Shown: positions 32,095-44,700, counted from the stretch's first letter. The stretch: 64,000 bases of DNA from Eutreptiella sp. 'Long Island Sound 2002' (GCA_964036045.1 OZ038382.1:73766687-73830686), one strand, 5' to 3'. Program-made: numbers and translations. The notes: generated by a model not told the origin, from the sequence alone.

Positions 32095-32850
32095 CTCAAA
32101 TATAATTTTTTAGGCTATCAGCGGAATGCAAGTAGTCAGAGGTATAAAAAAAACGTTTTTTTGGCATGTTGAGTGCGCGAGGCCTCGCGCACTCAATTAT
32201 GCAGAATTTGTATTTCCCAATGGTGCTGAATAAACAATATTCCATGCCCAATCAGGCTCTGATGTCTTAATGGGTGCCTCATGGTGTACCTTTCGGGTCA
32301 TGTCAGCAGCAAGAGTGGTCAATCAATGGACGTCTTGTACACGCCATGCACTGTGTAAGGTGTAATGCATCTAAATAGCGGGTTGCCCTCAGTCCTTGCT
32401 GAACACACGATTTTCAGTTAGTTTACCTACAAATGAGGTGCCCAGCCTCCCATCTTTTGGGGCTATACAACAGTTTGTCAGAAGTCCTAGGTCACAGGAC
32501 GTATGAAGCAGATGCTCTAGAGGAGGATAGTCTAATCGCTACTCTTGAGCTCACTGTCTTCACAGGATTCCAAAAGGGAGGAATCTCAAAAAGCCTTTTC
32601 GACGCTATCGGCAGAATACAAGTAGTCAGGGGTATTCAAAAACCCATGCTTCTAGCATGTTGAGTGCGCGAGCCCTCGCGCACTGAGTGTTCCGCTGTGC
32701 AAGTGTTTAACCCATATTGAATCTTGCAGTTTTGCTTTTGCTCCATCCTTGCTTCATGCCACTTCCGATGTCAAAAAGTCAGCTCAAAAAAGCCTGAAAA
32801 TCTCACTCCACGTGGCTGAGTGCGCGAGACCTCGAGCACTCAGCCACCCA
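32095..32850. repeat. Three GC-rich palindromes in related repeat units
   Basis: Palindrome 1 is a perfect 28-bp palindrome (32169-32196, core GTGCGCGAGGCCTCGCGCAC). Palindrome 2 has 10-bp arms AGTGCGCGAG/CTCGCGCACT around CC (32663-32684). Palindrome 3 has arms TGGCTGAGTGC/GCACTCAGCCA (32813-32823, 32836-32846) plus CGAG/CTCG inside. Units 1 and 2 also share about 80 bp upstream (CGGNAGAATNCAAGTAGTCAG and GCATGTTGAGTG). Confidence 0.75.
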
Positions 32851-34060
32851 TAATAAGTATTTTTTCATGTGGACATGTACAAGATGTGTGAACAACGCCG
32901 ATCTTTAATAGTTTTCCAGACAATCCAAAAATTGGTATTCTTCAAATTAGCCAACAAAATCTTTTTTCGGGGAAAATGACCGGTAAACCCTCTGATTGTG
33001 GACTAAAGAATGGTTATTTGACCCCCCTAAAAACAGCAAAAAATGGGCAAATCTGATGAAAAATGCATTTTTTGGGAGGGTTTGCAAAACAGTATTTTCA
33101 AGAAAGCAAAAAAAACTTTTTTTTTCGGTGGGAAAATCTAGGTGCTTAGGTGAAAAAAGAGGGTGCAGTTTGCGTGGGCTAAGTACTATGTAAAGCGCCG
33201 TTGGGAATGGACCTTGAGGCACTGACAATTCACGTCCATGCCTAAATGGACACAGGTTGCTGGATTTTGGCACTGGTGGGGCCAGAGACGTTTCCCATCC
33301 ATCTTTGGGAAGATGCCCCAACTCAATTTTGACTGTTTGGGGCCAAAAGCATGGAACTCGAGGGAGGACGCCAAGCTGTCGAGGCTATGCTGCTGGTGGC
33401 TCTTGCAAATCAGGGCACAGTCACCGCCTGCTGCGTGGAGCGTTTCGTTCACATTGCCTCCATTGGTGTGACACTGATCCCGGGATTGCCATTCATGGCC
33501 TGAAACGGGCTGGCCATCTGGCCAGACCCCGGCGTCCTTGTATTTCAGGAGACCTGATCCCATAAAACGGCCCTAAGACCCAAAGTTCAGCCAGAGCCCA
33601 TTCAGGCACTGAACCAAACACCCTTTTGGTGGGTCAAGCATATCAGCATGAACCTGAATCCAACGTGTTCAATGTGAGGGCGCCTAAAATGCCCCTTCAC
33701 AGCCACCTGGGGTGATGGCGTTATCCCGAGGGACCTCACTTGATCTTTTGCCTCTTTTTGCACCAATGGCATGCCAATTTGTTGCATACCATGGCCCCGA
33801 TACACCACGAGCAGGGCATCCGACTGTCGTTTCCTCTGTGGCCGGCCAGAACAAAACATCCACAGTGGAAGAAGTGAAGAGTGAATTGAATGGCGGATTG
33901 TCATCGAAAGATGTAGGAAAACCACAAATGGACCCAGTCTTCACAGACCGGCACCTCATGCATTCGGGTGCGCGAAGAAGGCAGGACTGCGTCAAAAGGC
34001 TAATCAACCCTGGATGGACCCCGGTCTTCACCGACCGTCGCTCCATGCTACGGGCGCACG
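32851..34060. other. About 1.2 kb without a supported gene
   Basis: Two imperfect copies of a GGACCC-GTCTTCAC-GACCG-CATGC block lie at about 33928-33960 and 34015-34048, just left of the Ty3/gypsy element. No coding support. Confidence 0.4.
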
Positions 34061-34064
34061 GAGG

Positions 34065-34407
34065 TGAAACCAGACCGGGTGGTCAGGAGCAGAGGTCGCA
34101 GTGGCATGGGCAGCAACATTGCTTGGCACCGAAGACATAACGATAGTGTTGACTGAATAGTATCCTGCCAACAGATATGGTACACATAGCCAATGAAATA
34201 CCTGATATGCACATAAGAGAAATCCACCCTATCATCCACTAATTGATATACTACTAAACATCCAAGATTGCATTATCTATCCCACATCCTATGTTCCTAA
34301 CAACGAAATGGAATATGATATACCCTATCCCACATATATCCCATATATAGGGCCAAATAATGCTCCCTTAGGGGTAAAATGCCAGGGTAGGGTTGTGACC
34401 TGCTTCA
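34065..34407 (-). repeat. 3' LTR of the Ty3/gypsy element
   Basis: TG...CA bounded. Differs from the 5' LTR at three positions: 34142 (G here, A in the 5' copy), one base in the CCTGC(C/A)AACAG segment, and one in TAACAA(C/G)GAAA. Confidence 0.95.
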
Positions 34408-34417
34408 CCCCCCCACT
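34408..34417 (-). promoter_or_regulatory. Polypurine tract of the Ty3/gypsy element
   Basis: Reads AAGTGGGGGGG directly before the TG of the 3' LTR on the minus strand. This is where plus-strand DNA synthesis is primed in LTR retrotransposons. The nested element has the same AGTGGGGGGG tract. Confidence 0.8.
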
Positions 34418-37400
34418 TAAAACGACTGCCACGGGCAGGAAGTACATGCCCAAGAGGAACGTAGCAGTCACAAACAGCAGCAAACCACAGGTCAGCAGAT
34501 TCCCTCCCATAGGGAATCGAACCTACGCAGGCAATCCCGTAGCCGGCCGCACGGCCGCTGAAGTAGCTCCGATCGGTGGGAATCGAACCACCGCCGAAAT
34601 ACAGAAATTGACAAACGGGATCCCGCAGGTCCCGCAATAAGTAGTAGGCGAAATCGCGAGCTGTTGCGCGTAGAGTCTGGTCCCTGCGTGTCGCATGAGG
34701 CATGTGGGGTCCAGCAGGTAAGGGCAGGTAGTTTTTCAAAGAATTAAAACTAAAGGCAAAGTGAAATCACACTTTTAAACAAAACTGAAGGTAATGGTAC
34801 ATGCGAAGCGGTGCGACGCGAAAGTGCAAAAATTTCACTTTTTGAAAAAACTGCCAGGAGAATTGACGGGAGTGTCAAACAGCAACGTAGGACTGTGCCT
34901 GCACAAGGGAGCACGAGGGATAAAAGAGATAGAGGCCAGGGAAACATTCACAAGGGACACAACAAAACTTGATGGCCTTCGGCCAGGGGACTGTTACCAC
35001 GGGGGGCTAACGGTCCTGTCTCGCAGTGCAACGCGGGGCAACCGTGGTAACAGTTCTTACAGCCACCACAGCCCTTTTTTCACACTTTGGAACAGTGAAC
35101 ACCGTGATCTTGCCATATTGTTGCCTTGCGAAGCTAGACTAGGGGATGGATCGTGAGTCGTAGCCCAGTGAGGGCCTCCGGGTGCTCTAGGGTTGCAGGT
35201 TCCCCATACCCGACATCTAGCCATGCTTGACCCCGGGTGCCGTCTTGTGCCTGCCTCTGTCCTGTGCATGCTTAGGCCCACTAATAAACACGGCCACGAT
35301 GGCCCCACAGTGCGCGCGGTAGCTCACTAAGTAGAGGAAAGAGGTCACGATGGCCTCAGGGTAAATGATCGACGATCATTTAGGCACAAACCAAAACACG
35401 GGTACGATGCCCACACCTTGCACCCACGTGCTTTAGATCGTTTATGAGGGCTTGATGTGCTTGATGTTCTTGATGTGCTTGCCCGTAACGCTTGTAGTAA
35501 CGAGTGAGCTCTTGCTTGTAAGATGTAAACTTGCTTGATTACTTGCTTGTAAAAGACCGAGACAAGGCCTAGCCAAAGGCCCACTCGTCAAACAGACCAG
35601 ACACCAAAGAAAAATGATCGAGTGGAACGGACCAGGATGAATGAACCAGTCACGGTTGTGACTGTACGCTACGAGCACGGCTCAGCCAAGGGTCGTGTCC
35701 GTGTGGATGTCTAACTTAGCATGTGTGTCACACGTGATGCATCACATAGAGGGTAAAGGAGGAGGTACGGAGATGGGATGAGGGTGTGAGTAGACACACT
35801 TAAATAGACAAACCTCATAACCATGTAATAATAACCTGACCTCACTGCTAACCCCTCACCTAGGAGCCATACTACGTATATATATCACATATACACAGAA
35901 TAGAGCGATGCACACTGACAAACACAAGACACACTTGTGCGCGCACACCCACTGGCAGGGCCCGGGGGCACACACTCGCCCGGAGGGCATCACAGAGTGT
36001 GGGTCTCGCGGTGGCGGCCTTGGGGCACGTGATGGTGGCACTCCACACATACGGCACGTGCAAGAGCTTCCACAAACTACTCACGTACACACAACAAACA
36101 GTAAGCATATCCACAATAGAACACGTGTATAGATACGCCACTTTGTTGCTTGGTGTTCGTGTGTGTCTTGGGGGCGTGCGTATAAACACTTAGGTTAGCT
36201 TGCGTGTTACCTTTGTCGGTGGGTGTGCCACCGGCGGGCCGTAGCGCAGGGGGTCACCTCCAGGTTGCAAATTGGGGAGGTCGCCCGTACGGTCCCGCTG
36301 GTGTATCAGCCCACCCTGCTCCCCGGGGGCACGATGACACGCCCCGAAGGAGTTTTACTCCCCCAACCCCTCTACACCGTGTATGACGGATTCATTTTTA
36401 CACCTCCGTGTGTAACCTTGGGCCGGTGTACACGGCTACAAAACCCCAAAGGTAGGTGTCAACCTAGGTCTTGCTTGTTCGGGGGGCGGGTGATAACCAA
36501 CGTAATAGGCAACCATATAATCCCGTAACTAAATTAATGGCATGCGCACACACACGCTACCATTGGCCACGGGCACACCCGGTTTTGGTGTGTCTCGGAC
36601 AGAGAGACTCGTGTGTGTTGTGGAAATCCAAGTCCACGCACGGGTCTCTATAAAGAAAAATGCCACGCCCATATCCTAACCCGTTTGGTTGGGTGTTGGG
36701 ATAGAGGACCCCTCGGGTGTTGTGGAAATCCAAGTCCACTCGTGGAGAACTCTAGAGAAAACATTAATATACATATTCTCTCATAAACATATGCGTGTGC
36801 ACACTCGCCCTTTTCATCATATTGTTCGTTCCCTCTCGTTGCAGGCAGGAATTCCCCCGCGAAATTCATCAAGGACATGAAGAGCACACCCAGCCAGCAT
36901 GCGGCCCCATGCAATGGCAATGGAGGGTACCCACTCCCAACCCGGGCACGCATAGCGACCGGGGACGAGTACCCAGGCGGCGGAGACGGCCCAAATCCGC
37001 AACGCCACTCTTTGCCTTTGAAGACCCCACCCACTCATAGAGTGACGGGGCAAAGGCACCCATTGCAATTCATATTAGAATACTTGTATTGTAGAGGACG
37101 ACCCCTCCCTCTAGGCTTAAGTCCTCGCCGTATGTAGTGGCAATTTTGCACGCCACGAAATTTTTTTTTCCACGTAATGTGAGCCACACGAGTACTTCGT
37201 ACCTTGTATATCTACCCTCGTGTGGACAAGGGCAAATCGGTGGAAAACCATCACGCCCAATACAAAAAGGGAAAATGGGTTGTACCCGCCAACCCAACGA
37301 AGTTTTCAAGCCTTCGCCATTTTGAGCAAAAGATTTAGCTCGTTGGCTTGGGTCACGGGTCAGGGACGGTCGTGGGGTCGTGGTTTCGGTACGGGGCGGC

Positions 37401-37850
37401 ACTCCGAAACCTTGCAAACACCACCATGCGCACAACCCGGCAGAGTCTTCGGGAAGTGCTTGCCACGTTGTTAGCACCCTTGACAGGGGGCGTCATCGTT
37501 GGCAGGACTTGTGGCAGTAGTCCTGGTGGTGGTAGGAGTGCTCCAGTAAGACCCAAGGATAGGGGTTTGAATGGCATTAAGACCTCCGAAAGAACACGTC
37601 CCACTTCCGCCCCAGGCTATATGCCACGCCACCCCACCCCAAGGACTCTCAAGCCTTTAGCGGTGAGAGAGGTAGACGGTGGGGTAAACCTGCGGTACCC
37701 ACCGCCCTGCTCCGGTGGGGATTTTTGTAACCGAGGAGCGCGCCGTGCATGCACATCTTCTTTCCTGTCTCCCACCGCTTCTCGCTCTCTCCTCCCTTCC
37801 CCAAACAATAATATATCCATATTGGTTAGGGTTTTCTTTTCGTGGCACGC
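34418..37850 (-). other. 3.4-kb non-coding region between the pol stop and the 3' LTR
   Basis: Unusually long for the 3' end of a gypsy element. I saw no ORF with a recognisable domain and no LTR or TIR pair that would show another insertion. Contains two GGTTCGATTCCC motifs on the minus strand (about 34514-34525 and 34578-34589), a perfect AAATGATCG-A-CGATCATTT hairpin (35363-35381) and a duplicated TGTTGTGGAAATCCAAGTCC block (about 36617 and 36718). Confidence 0.5.
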
Positions 37851-38028
37851 TCATGACAGCGGTTCACCAAGGTGGGCAAGGATGTCAACGGTTTGGGTGA
37901 GATTCTGTTTCTGCAAGTAATCTCTCCAAACTTTGTTGTAGGATGGTAAGAAGGTTTCAACGGGTTCCTCGGTATCCCAATCTTTGGTATAACCCTCCCA
38001 CCGCACCTTGAAGAGAAGTCTCTTGCGG
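37851..38028 (-). CDS. 3' end of pol: second half of the chromodomain
   Basis: Continues, in frame, the pol sequence that stops at 41735, once the nested element and one copy of its GCGG duplication are removed. It encodes chromodomain strand/helix features (FKVRWEGYTKDWDTEEP, then a helix with VWRDYL) and about 20 more residues, ending TGA at 37851-37853. Chromodomains steer chromovirus integration to particular chromatin. This fragment cannot now be translated with the rest of pol. Confidence 0.85.
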
Positions 38029-38192
38029 TGTAACCAGACAAGCGCGCGCGTTCACATCGCGGATACATAAATGTAGTAATTGCTGCATATTTGTTACTAT
38101 TTGTGCATATTCAATACTCCACTTTGTGCACATTTAGATTACATCATGATTCCACAATGATCCAATGATGCCCTGTACCTGTGCCTGTTTCA
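38029..38192 (+). repeat. 5' LTR of the nested LTR element
   Basis: 164 bp, TG...CA. One difference from the 3' copy (CCTGTACCTG here, CCTGTGCCTG there). Confidence 0.92.
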
Positions 38193-38209
38193 TGGTGCAG
38201 AGGCCACAG
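38193..38209 (+). promoter_or_regulatory. Primer-binding site of the nested LTR element
   Basis: TGGTGCAGAGGCC resembles the complement of the initiator tRNA-Met 3' end (TGGTATCAGAGC type) and directly abuts the LTR. Confidence 0.6.
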
Positions 38210-40411
38210 CAAATTTTTTTTTGCTGATTACGGTCCTGCTGCTGCGCTACTCTGCAGCAGGCTGGCCAGGGCTATGGCCATTACGGCCTTATTTGGGTTT
38301 TGGGGCTACTGGTGCCCCTACCTTCAACTTGGGAGTTTATTGGGATACTTGGGGTTTTTCACCCTCACCTTCACCCTGTCCCAGACCACTGCAGTCGTTG
38401 GGGCTGCATTATGATCGACCACACCTTCCTTGCCGAGTTTGGCCCCGCATCCAGCCTTGGGGCCCTTACATCGCCTTCTTTGCGGCCTCCATCCTGGACT
38501 ACCTGACTGTTGAGTACCCTGATGACTATGGGTTAGAGATCTCTGGTTTGGCTGCCCAGACCATTGCCTTCCAGTACTTCGCGGGTGCTGTGGAGGCAGA
38601 GTCGAGTTCATCGCCTTCGTTGGTTTGGGCTGCCTTCTCAGCAGGTCACTGTGGGTAGAAGGGTGCAATAATCAAGAGGCTACATAATAATTATGTGTTT
38701 GTATCACACTTGTGTGCACTTTTGCATCATGGCATGCCTTGGCCCTTGAGTGGCCTTTTTGTGCACCATTGTTTCCATGGCCCACGAGTGGCCTTTGCAG
38801 CTGCCCCAAAGCAGATAAAGGGGCTAGTTTACCTTTTAATTGCGCTCCTGTGGCCTTTTTCAGGCCTTGTATTTGACTGGTGGCCTTGAAGGGCCTTGTT
38901 TCAATTTATTTGAGGTTTTTGCCCCAAAGCAGATAAAGGGGCTAGATCCGGTGCCCAGAGAGGCCAGGCGCGCCTCCTGGGCTTTGTGTTGTTTGCCGGC
39001 GGCAGTGCTTGTCCCCAGGGGGACAGCCAAGCCCCCTGGGTCGACGCTTTTGTGCACATCCTTGTCTTTTTTTTGGTTACAAGGTTAAGGTAAGGTATAC
39101 AGTGTGACCTAGGATTAGTGCAGGATCAGTGCAGTTTCGTTTTGTTCGTTCGTCGTCGTCGTCGAGTTTCGTCGAGTTTCGTCGAGTTTCGACGCGTTCG
39201 TCGTTTCGTTCGTCGAGTTTTGCTCCCTTTGGAGCTTACGAAACCTGTTTTTCCTGGTCATTCTGGGCCCTACTGCTTTTTTTTGACAGTTTGGGTGTTG
39301 CTGTTATGGTGGCTGGGGGGGCAGGTGCGTGGGCTTGTTGGGTGTTCTAATCTCGGTTCGTTTTTGGTTGAGTCGACGTCCGTCGACTCTTTTTGGCTCT
39401 CTTCGCTTCGAATTGTGCTCCCTTTGGAGCTTGAGATAAGTTTTGGGTGAAAACCTGGGTCATTGGTTGTCATTGCCTTGAGGTGGTTAGTTGGGTACCC
39501 CCCACCCCACCAAGGAACGGATTTTGCGCTTGTTTGCGCTTGTTGGTGTGTGTTTGTGCTCGCCGTGAGTGTTTGGGTGCGCAGGAGGTAAGGCAGTGAC
39601 AACTAACCACCTTTTCTTTTGGGTGGGGGGGGGCTGGGAAACCCTCCTCACACCAACATCTAACATAAGTTGCACTATAGCAACTATGATCACAATGACC
39701 CTAGGAGAAAATAAGAGAAGCCTTCAGCCTACGGCTGAGGCTGGGAATTTAACTGACATAGCCTTAGGCCAAGTGCTGAGGCTCCTGTTTGGCCTCCTCC
39801 CAGGGAGCAACAGGTTATTTATTGCTTTGATCACCCCCACCCAGTTTCCAGCCTAGGTAACCAATCCTGGGGGGTGTAAAAAACTGTGTTAAAAAACTTC
39901 CCTACAAAAAGGTCAGAGGATCTAAGGGAGGTGGGGAGAGGCAAGACCAGCTAATAACCTCCAGGGAAAAGCACCACTGATGGTGCAGCACTGTAGGTGG
40001 CAGTGCACCCTGTGAGAGTTGGGTTGGGTGCAGACGTGCACGGGGTACTTGGACTTAAACCCCAAGTCCAAACCTCATCTAAGTAATTTTGTGGGAAGTT
40101 GGGTCTAGTAGGTTAGGGTGCTGCGAAGGAACCCTCCCAGCTTGTGGGTGTAACAGGAACCCTCCCAGCTTGTGGGTAATCAACACCCTAGCCTAGCCAG
40201 ATGTTTAGTAGGAACCCTCCCAGCTTGTGGGTATGACAGGAACCCTCCCAGCTTGTGGGTAGAAACTAACTTAGTTCCTAAACACTGGTACCTAACTTTA
40301 ATCCTCTGATGGTATTGATTTTTGGGAACAGTGAGCTGAAAGCCACTTTCCCTGCTGCAGAGCACCGAGTTCTGGGCACTGGCCTTGCTCGGTTGCCATA
40401 AGGTGAGAGAC

Positions 40412-40452
<41 letters not shown>

Positions 40453-41562
40453 CAGAGAGAAAGAGTCATTGTTTGGGGCTGTGGGAAAATCAGTTTGCCC
40501 TGCCCTTGTTTGTTCCAGTTTTGCTGTCAGTCAGTCACACTGTCAGCACAGCACTGCATTTTTGATCCACTGCACTGTCTGTCCAGTCAACACAGTCTTT
40601 CTGGCACTGTCCACTCTTGTCTGTCCTTCCCTTGGCAGTGGCCATTTCTCAGATACGGGTTTGCCACTTGGCGTCGCCACTGCCATCTACTTTTACACTG
40701 ACCATCTCAGGTCTTTTCCAGCTGCTTGTACAGTAATGGCCTTCGTCAGGGCCATCTGGGGCTGGCAGAGCCCTGCTGCCACTCACAGCCCCACCCCCAG
40801 TGGAGACAAAAAATTTTAGATCCAGGGACTTCAGTTTAGTGCCCCTGGCCCAGGGTTACAGGTGCCTGGTAGCAGTTTTTCTGCCTTTTGGCAGGGCCAT
40901 TTCTCTGTTTTTGGCCCACTGAGCAGGTCAATCCTGCCAATCAAAACCCACTTTGGGGTGCCAAAAGCTAAATCCACTGTTTTGTGGAGTTTGGAGCCCA
41001 GCCTTGTTTTTTGGCTCCAAAACTATGAACGGACACCCCAATCAGAGATTTTGGGGAAATCTGAGCTGGGTTGGTGGGGACATCAGAAAAAACCCCCCTC
41101 CACAGCCCATGATTAGCATCATCTCAGCATGCATTTCTGAATCTCCCATTCTTTTTTCAGAAATCAGTTCTGATTTTCAGTCAACCCCCTGAGTTTCAGC
41201 TTAGTGGGGGGGTTGCTGAGTGTTGTGCCTTTGCGTGGGTAGTAGAGCCACTACTAGCTCTAGGCTTCTCTTCCCATGTTCTTGTGTTTTGGTGGGGAGA
41301 GAAGCCATGTGAAGCTCCTAGGCGGCCTTCACCCCTTGGTACCTCTCGCCTTGGGGAAGTAGTTAAGTCTACACGGCCTAGGTTGCTGGAGTCCCCCTAT
41401 CTCCCTCGTAGGTTGGGCCGGAATATGCCGTAGTGGCGTAACCCCATTCTCTTCCCCCTTGGGGTTGCTCTTAACCCACATTTTCTATTTTTTTTGGCAC
41501 TCGCTTGTCTTGTTGTGGTTTTTCGGCCACGGCCCCATGGTGTGCCCCCCTGGGTTGTGTCC
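38210..41562 (+). other. Interior of the nested LTR element, no gag-pol
   Basis: A frame at 38221-38658 (145 codons, Pro/Trp/Tyr-rich) is the only extended coding-like stretch; a shifted frame upstream of it also looks protein-like, so a decayed gag or captured fragment is possible. The rest holds repeats: a duplicated GCCCCAAAGCAGATAAAGGG (about 38803 and 38921), a (TCG)n-rich tract at 39138-39225, four copies of AGGAACCCTCCCAGCTTGTG (40127, 40155, 40210, 40238) and a (GA)n run at 40412-40452. Confidence 0.6.
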
Positions 41563-41573
41563 TAGTGGGGGGG
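41563..41573 (+). promoter_or_regulatory. Polypurine tract of the nested LTR element
   Basis: TAGTGGGGGGG ends exactly at the 3' LTR start. It shares AGTGGGGGGG with the host gypsy element. Confidence 0.75.
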
Positions 41574-41737
41574 TGTAACCAGACAAGCGCGCGCGTTCAC
41601 ATCGCGGATACATAAATGTAGTAATTGCTGCATATTTGTTACTATTTGTGCATATTCAATACTCCACTTTGTGCACATTTAGATTACATCATGATTCCAC
41701 AATGATCCAATGATGCCCTGTGCCTGTGCCTGTTTCA
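41574..41737 (+). repeat. 3' LTR of the nested LTR element
   Basis: 164 bp, TG...CA, followed by the second GCGG duplication. Its sequence supplies the TGA that now ends the pol frame at 41735. Confidence 0.92.
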
Positions 41738-44700
41738 GCGGTAAGTACGGTGACTTAATATTTTCTTGACATTATAGGTGTCTTCCTCAAACTGGGAGGG
41801 CACTCTAGCAACCTCCTCCGTGTAATTTAGAGGCACGGGGGAGCGAGGGGAGTTGACCGTTTTCATTGAACAATCAACGTGGACGTCAACTAACCTCCGT
41901 TGGTCCACTTGAATAACATAGAGGTCGTGCGCCTTCTTGGCTACAACCTCATAGGGCCCATCCCAATAGGGACAAGTCTTATCGCCAAGATTTTTGCGTT
42001 GGCGACGGACCCATACGCGGTCCCCTTTTGAGAAATTGGGGGACATCCTCCTACTCTTATTATACTTACGAGCTATTGTCTCTTGCACTTGAATCATAGC
42101 CCTCCGTGCAAGAGCAATAAGCTCCTCACGCCGTTGGAAGTAGTGAGCGGCGTCTTGGGCCACCCCCTTAGGCTCAGCAAGAGGAGGCCCCTTAGTACGG
42201 TTGTGTTTACCAAACACAATCTCGTTAGGTGTATAACCTGAAGGACCTGTAGTCTCATGCCACGCTCGTACAACGGCGGGCAAAACCTCTACCCAATTAG
42301 TTTTCTTTCCTTTCCCTTTCCTCAAGGTAAGGGCTTTAGCAACGGCACGCCTTAGCTGCTTGCCAGTATTTTCGGCCTTGCCATTACCTTGGTGCCTACC
42401 CGCGAGACACATAGTCGAGCGGGCACCAATCTTAGAACAAAGGGTTTGGAAATATTGGCTCACAAATTGTGGCCCACGGTCGGAGCATATTTCACGAGGG
42501 GCTCCGAACCTATCCACCCAGCGCTCCATTACCAAATGGGCCGCTCTTCTCCCCGTTAGCCCTTCATCCTTGTCTTCATGACGGGGTTTAGGAATAGGGA
42601 TCGCGATGAGGTAGCCGGAAAGCCGGCATACACATAGGAGCATTCGGTCATACACCTCTCCATCGTGGGAGGTGGAAGGGTAGTGAAACACATCAAGCGC
42701 TATGGAGTCCATGGGCTCTATAGGTATAGGCATAGGGGTCATGTACCCTTGCTTGCGCTTGGTGTCATGCGTGTGAATGGCACATGAGGGACACGTTTGA
42801 CATTGCAGTTCCACTGCTTTGTACAACCCCTCACCTTCCACGCCATGGTTAATTTCCTTCCAGTGTTTTTGCACACTGGAGGTAGTTAAGTGAAATGCAT
42901 CATGGTATTCGGCTACCAAACGATGCACTAGCGGCGTAGGAACACACCACCGTCCATTACGGACGAGCTTGTTATCCACCAACCTCACTCCATCTTGGAA
43001 GCTCCCATTCAAGGCATCTTGCCACATTTGTTTGTAGCGTTGACAATTTGGGTAGTGTTTAGCCCAATTTATCTCAAAAACATTGGGAGCATCCTCCCCA
43101 TGTATAGGAGTTGCTTTCTTGTGGGACTTCCAAGATTTTTTTATCTTGACAATTCGCTCCAGTCTCCGAAGCTTTCTCTTTTGCTTCGTCCCCCCCCCCA
43201 CTGGAGGCGAAGCCAGAGGGGGTGGATCACACGCGGGTGCCCCTTGAGCCCGAGGCGCCGCTTTAGACCTAGTAACAACGGGCGCCACAACCGCCGTAAA
43301 TACAAGGGGGCGGGCGAGAAGTTCCTCCTTCTCGGCCGCCATCATGTCCCGCACATCCCCGGCCGCTTGGGCCGTCCCATGTATGGACACATCACCCAAC
43401 GCCGGGTTAGCAGGGTAAGCCCAACGGGACAAGAAATCACCCACGGGGTTCACTGGCCGCGGAGTGTAAACCACATGGAGGTCGAATTTAGAGAACAATT
43501 CATGCCAACGTGCTTGGCGTGGAGAGGGACCCCCCACGTTTTTGAGGTCCTCCGTAGCCCAATTTTCAAGGCTACGGTGGTCCGTACGGACCTCCACGCG
43601 CTTGTTCCCCACCCAACCATGCCATTTTAAAAGCGCCGCCACTATGGCGTAGCATTCTTTCTCCCGAGGGCTCCAATTCAATTGGCTGCCTGACAATTTG
43701 CGGGAGAAAAAGGCAAGGGGGCGTAGGGCACCATCGGGACCTTCCTGCTGTAGGGCCGCCCCCACCGCGCAATTACTAGCGTCCGGGGTGAGGACAAAGT
43801 CCTTATCCCAATCGGCTAGTTGGAGGGGAACAATATCCGTAATAGCACGCTTGACCTTCAAAAAGGCCTCGTTAGCCGAAGCATTCCATGTTAGGCCTAT
43901 CTTTTTGCCATTCTTATGCTTAGGCAAATCCTTCAACATATTAATCAAAGGGGTAGCTATGGAGGCGTAGTTTTGGACATAGCCCGAATAATAGTTGGCG
44001 AGCCCCAAGAACCCCCGGAGCTCCCGAACATTATCCGGTTTGTCCCAACGCTCAAGCGCCAACATTTTCCCTGGCGCCGGCCGACGTGTGCCATTTTCCA
44101 ACACATGGCCACAAAACTCAACCGAACGAACAAAGAAATCGGTTTTGCTAACCGAAGCAACCAACTCTTCTTTTCGTAGCCTATCCAACACGGCACGCAC
44201 GTCGCGGTCGTGGTTAGCCAATAGCTCCTCCTCCGTCGCACCGGAGGAACCAATAATAATATCATCAATATATACGTCCGCACAATCCAAACCCTGCAAA
44301 ACATGGTCCATGACCCGTTGAAAAATAGCGGGCCCATTCTTGATACCCATAGGCATAACACGCCATTGGTATCGCTTACCCGCCAAATTCATGGCGGTCT
44401 TAGCCCGGGATTCAGGGTGAAGGGGAATTTGATGAAACCCTTTACTCAAGTCCACAATAGTGAAAATCTTGTGTTTGGATTGATTTTCCAACATGTTTTC
44501 TATGAGGGGGAGGGGGTGTGCGTCGGGCAAGGTAGCCTCATTAAGTTGGCGGTAGTCCACCACGAGGCGCCATTTTCCCTTCTCTTTCTTGGGCACAACG
44601 AAACCGTTGGACGCCCATTCGGAGGCAGGGCACGGCTCAATCCAGCCACGAGCCAAAAAGTCCTCCACTATTTCTTGCTCCGCCGCGGCACGCTCCCCCA

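Larger units (their letters stand above)
38029..41737 (+). mobile_element. Non-autonomous LTR element (LARD-like) nested in pol
   Basis: 164-bp LTRs (38029-38192, 41574-41737) start TGTAACCAG and end CTGTTTCA and differ at one base. The target duplication is GCGG (38025-38028, 41738-41741). Immediately after the 5' LTR is TGGTGCAGAGGCC, a near match to the host element's primer site. Immediately before the 3' LTR is TAGTGGGGGGG. The 3.4-kb interior lacks gag-pol domains, so it must depend on proteins made elsewhere. It cuts the chromodomain of the surrounding gypsy pol. Confidence 0.92.

Noticed and set aside
34509-34595. Two GGTTCGATTCCC motifs on the minus strand, like the tRNA B box
   Set aside because: T-arm-like hairpins have 8-nt loops and no matching acceptor, D or anticodon arms; not a tRNA gene.
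36236-36295. tRNA-like fold with a 7-bp outer stem (GGGCCGT/ACGGTCC) and an A-box-like TAGCGCAGGGGG
   Set aside because: Only 60 nt, lacks a proper B box and cloverleaf; probably chance.
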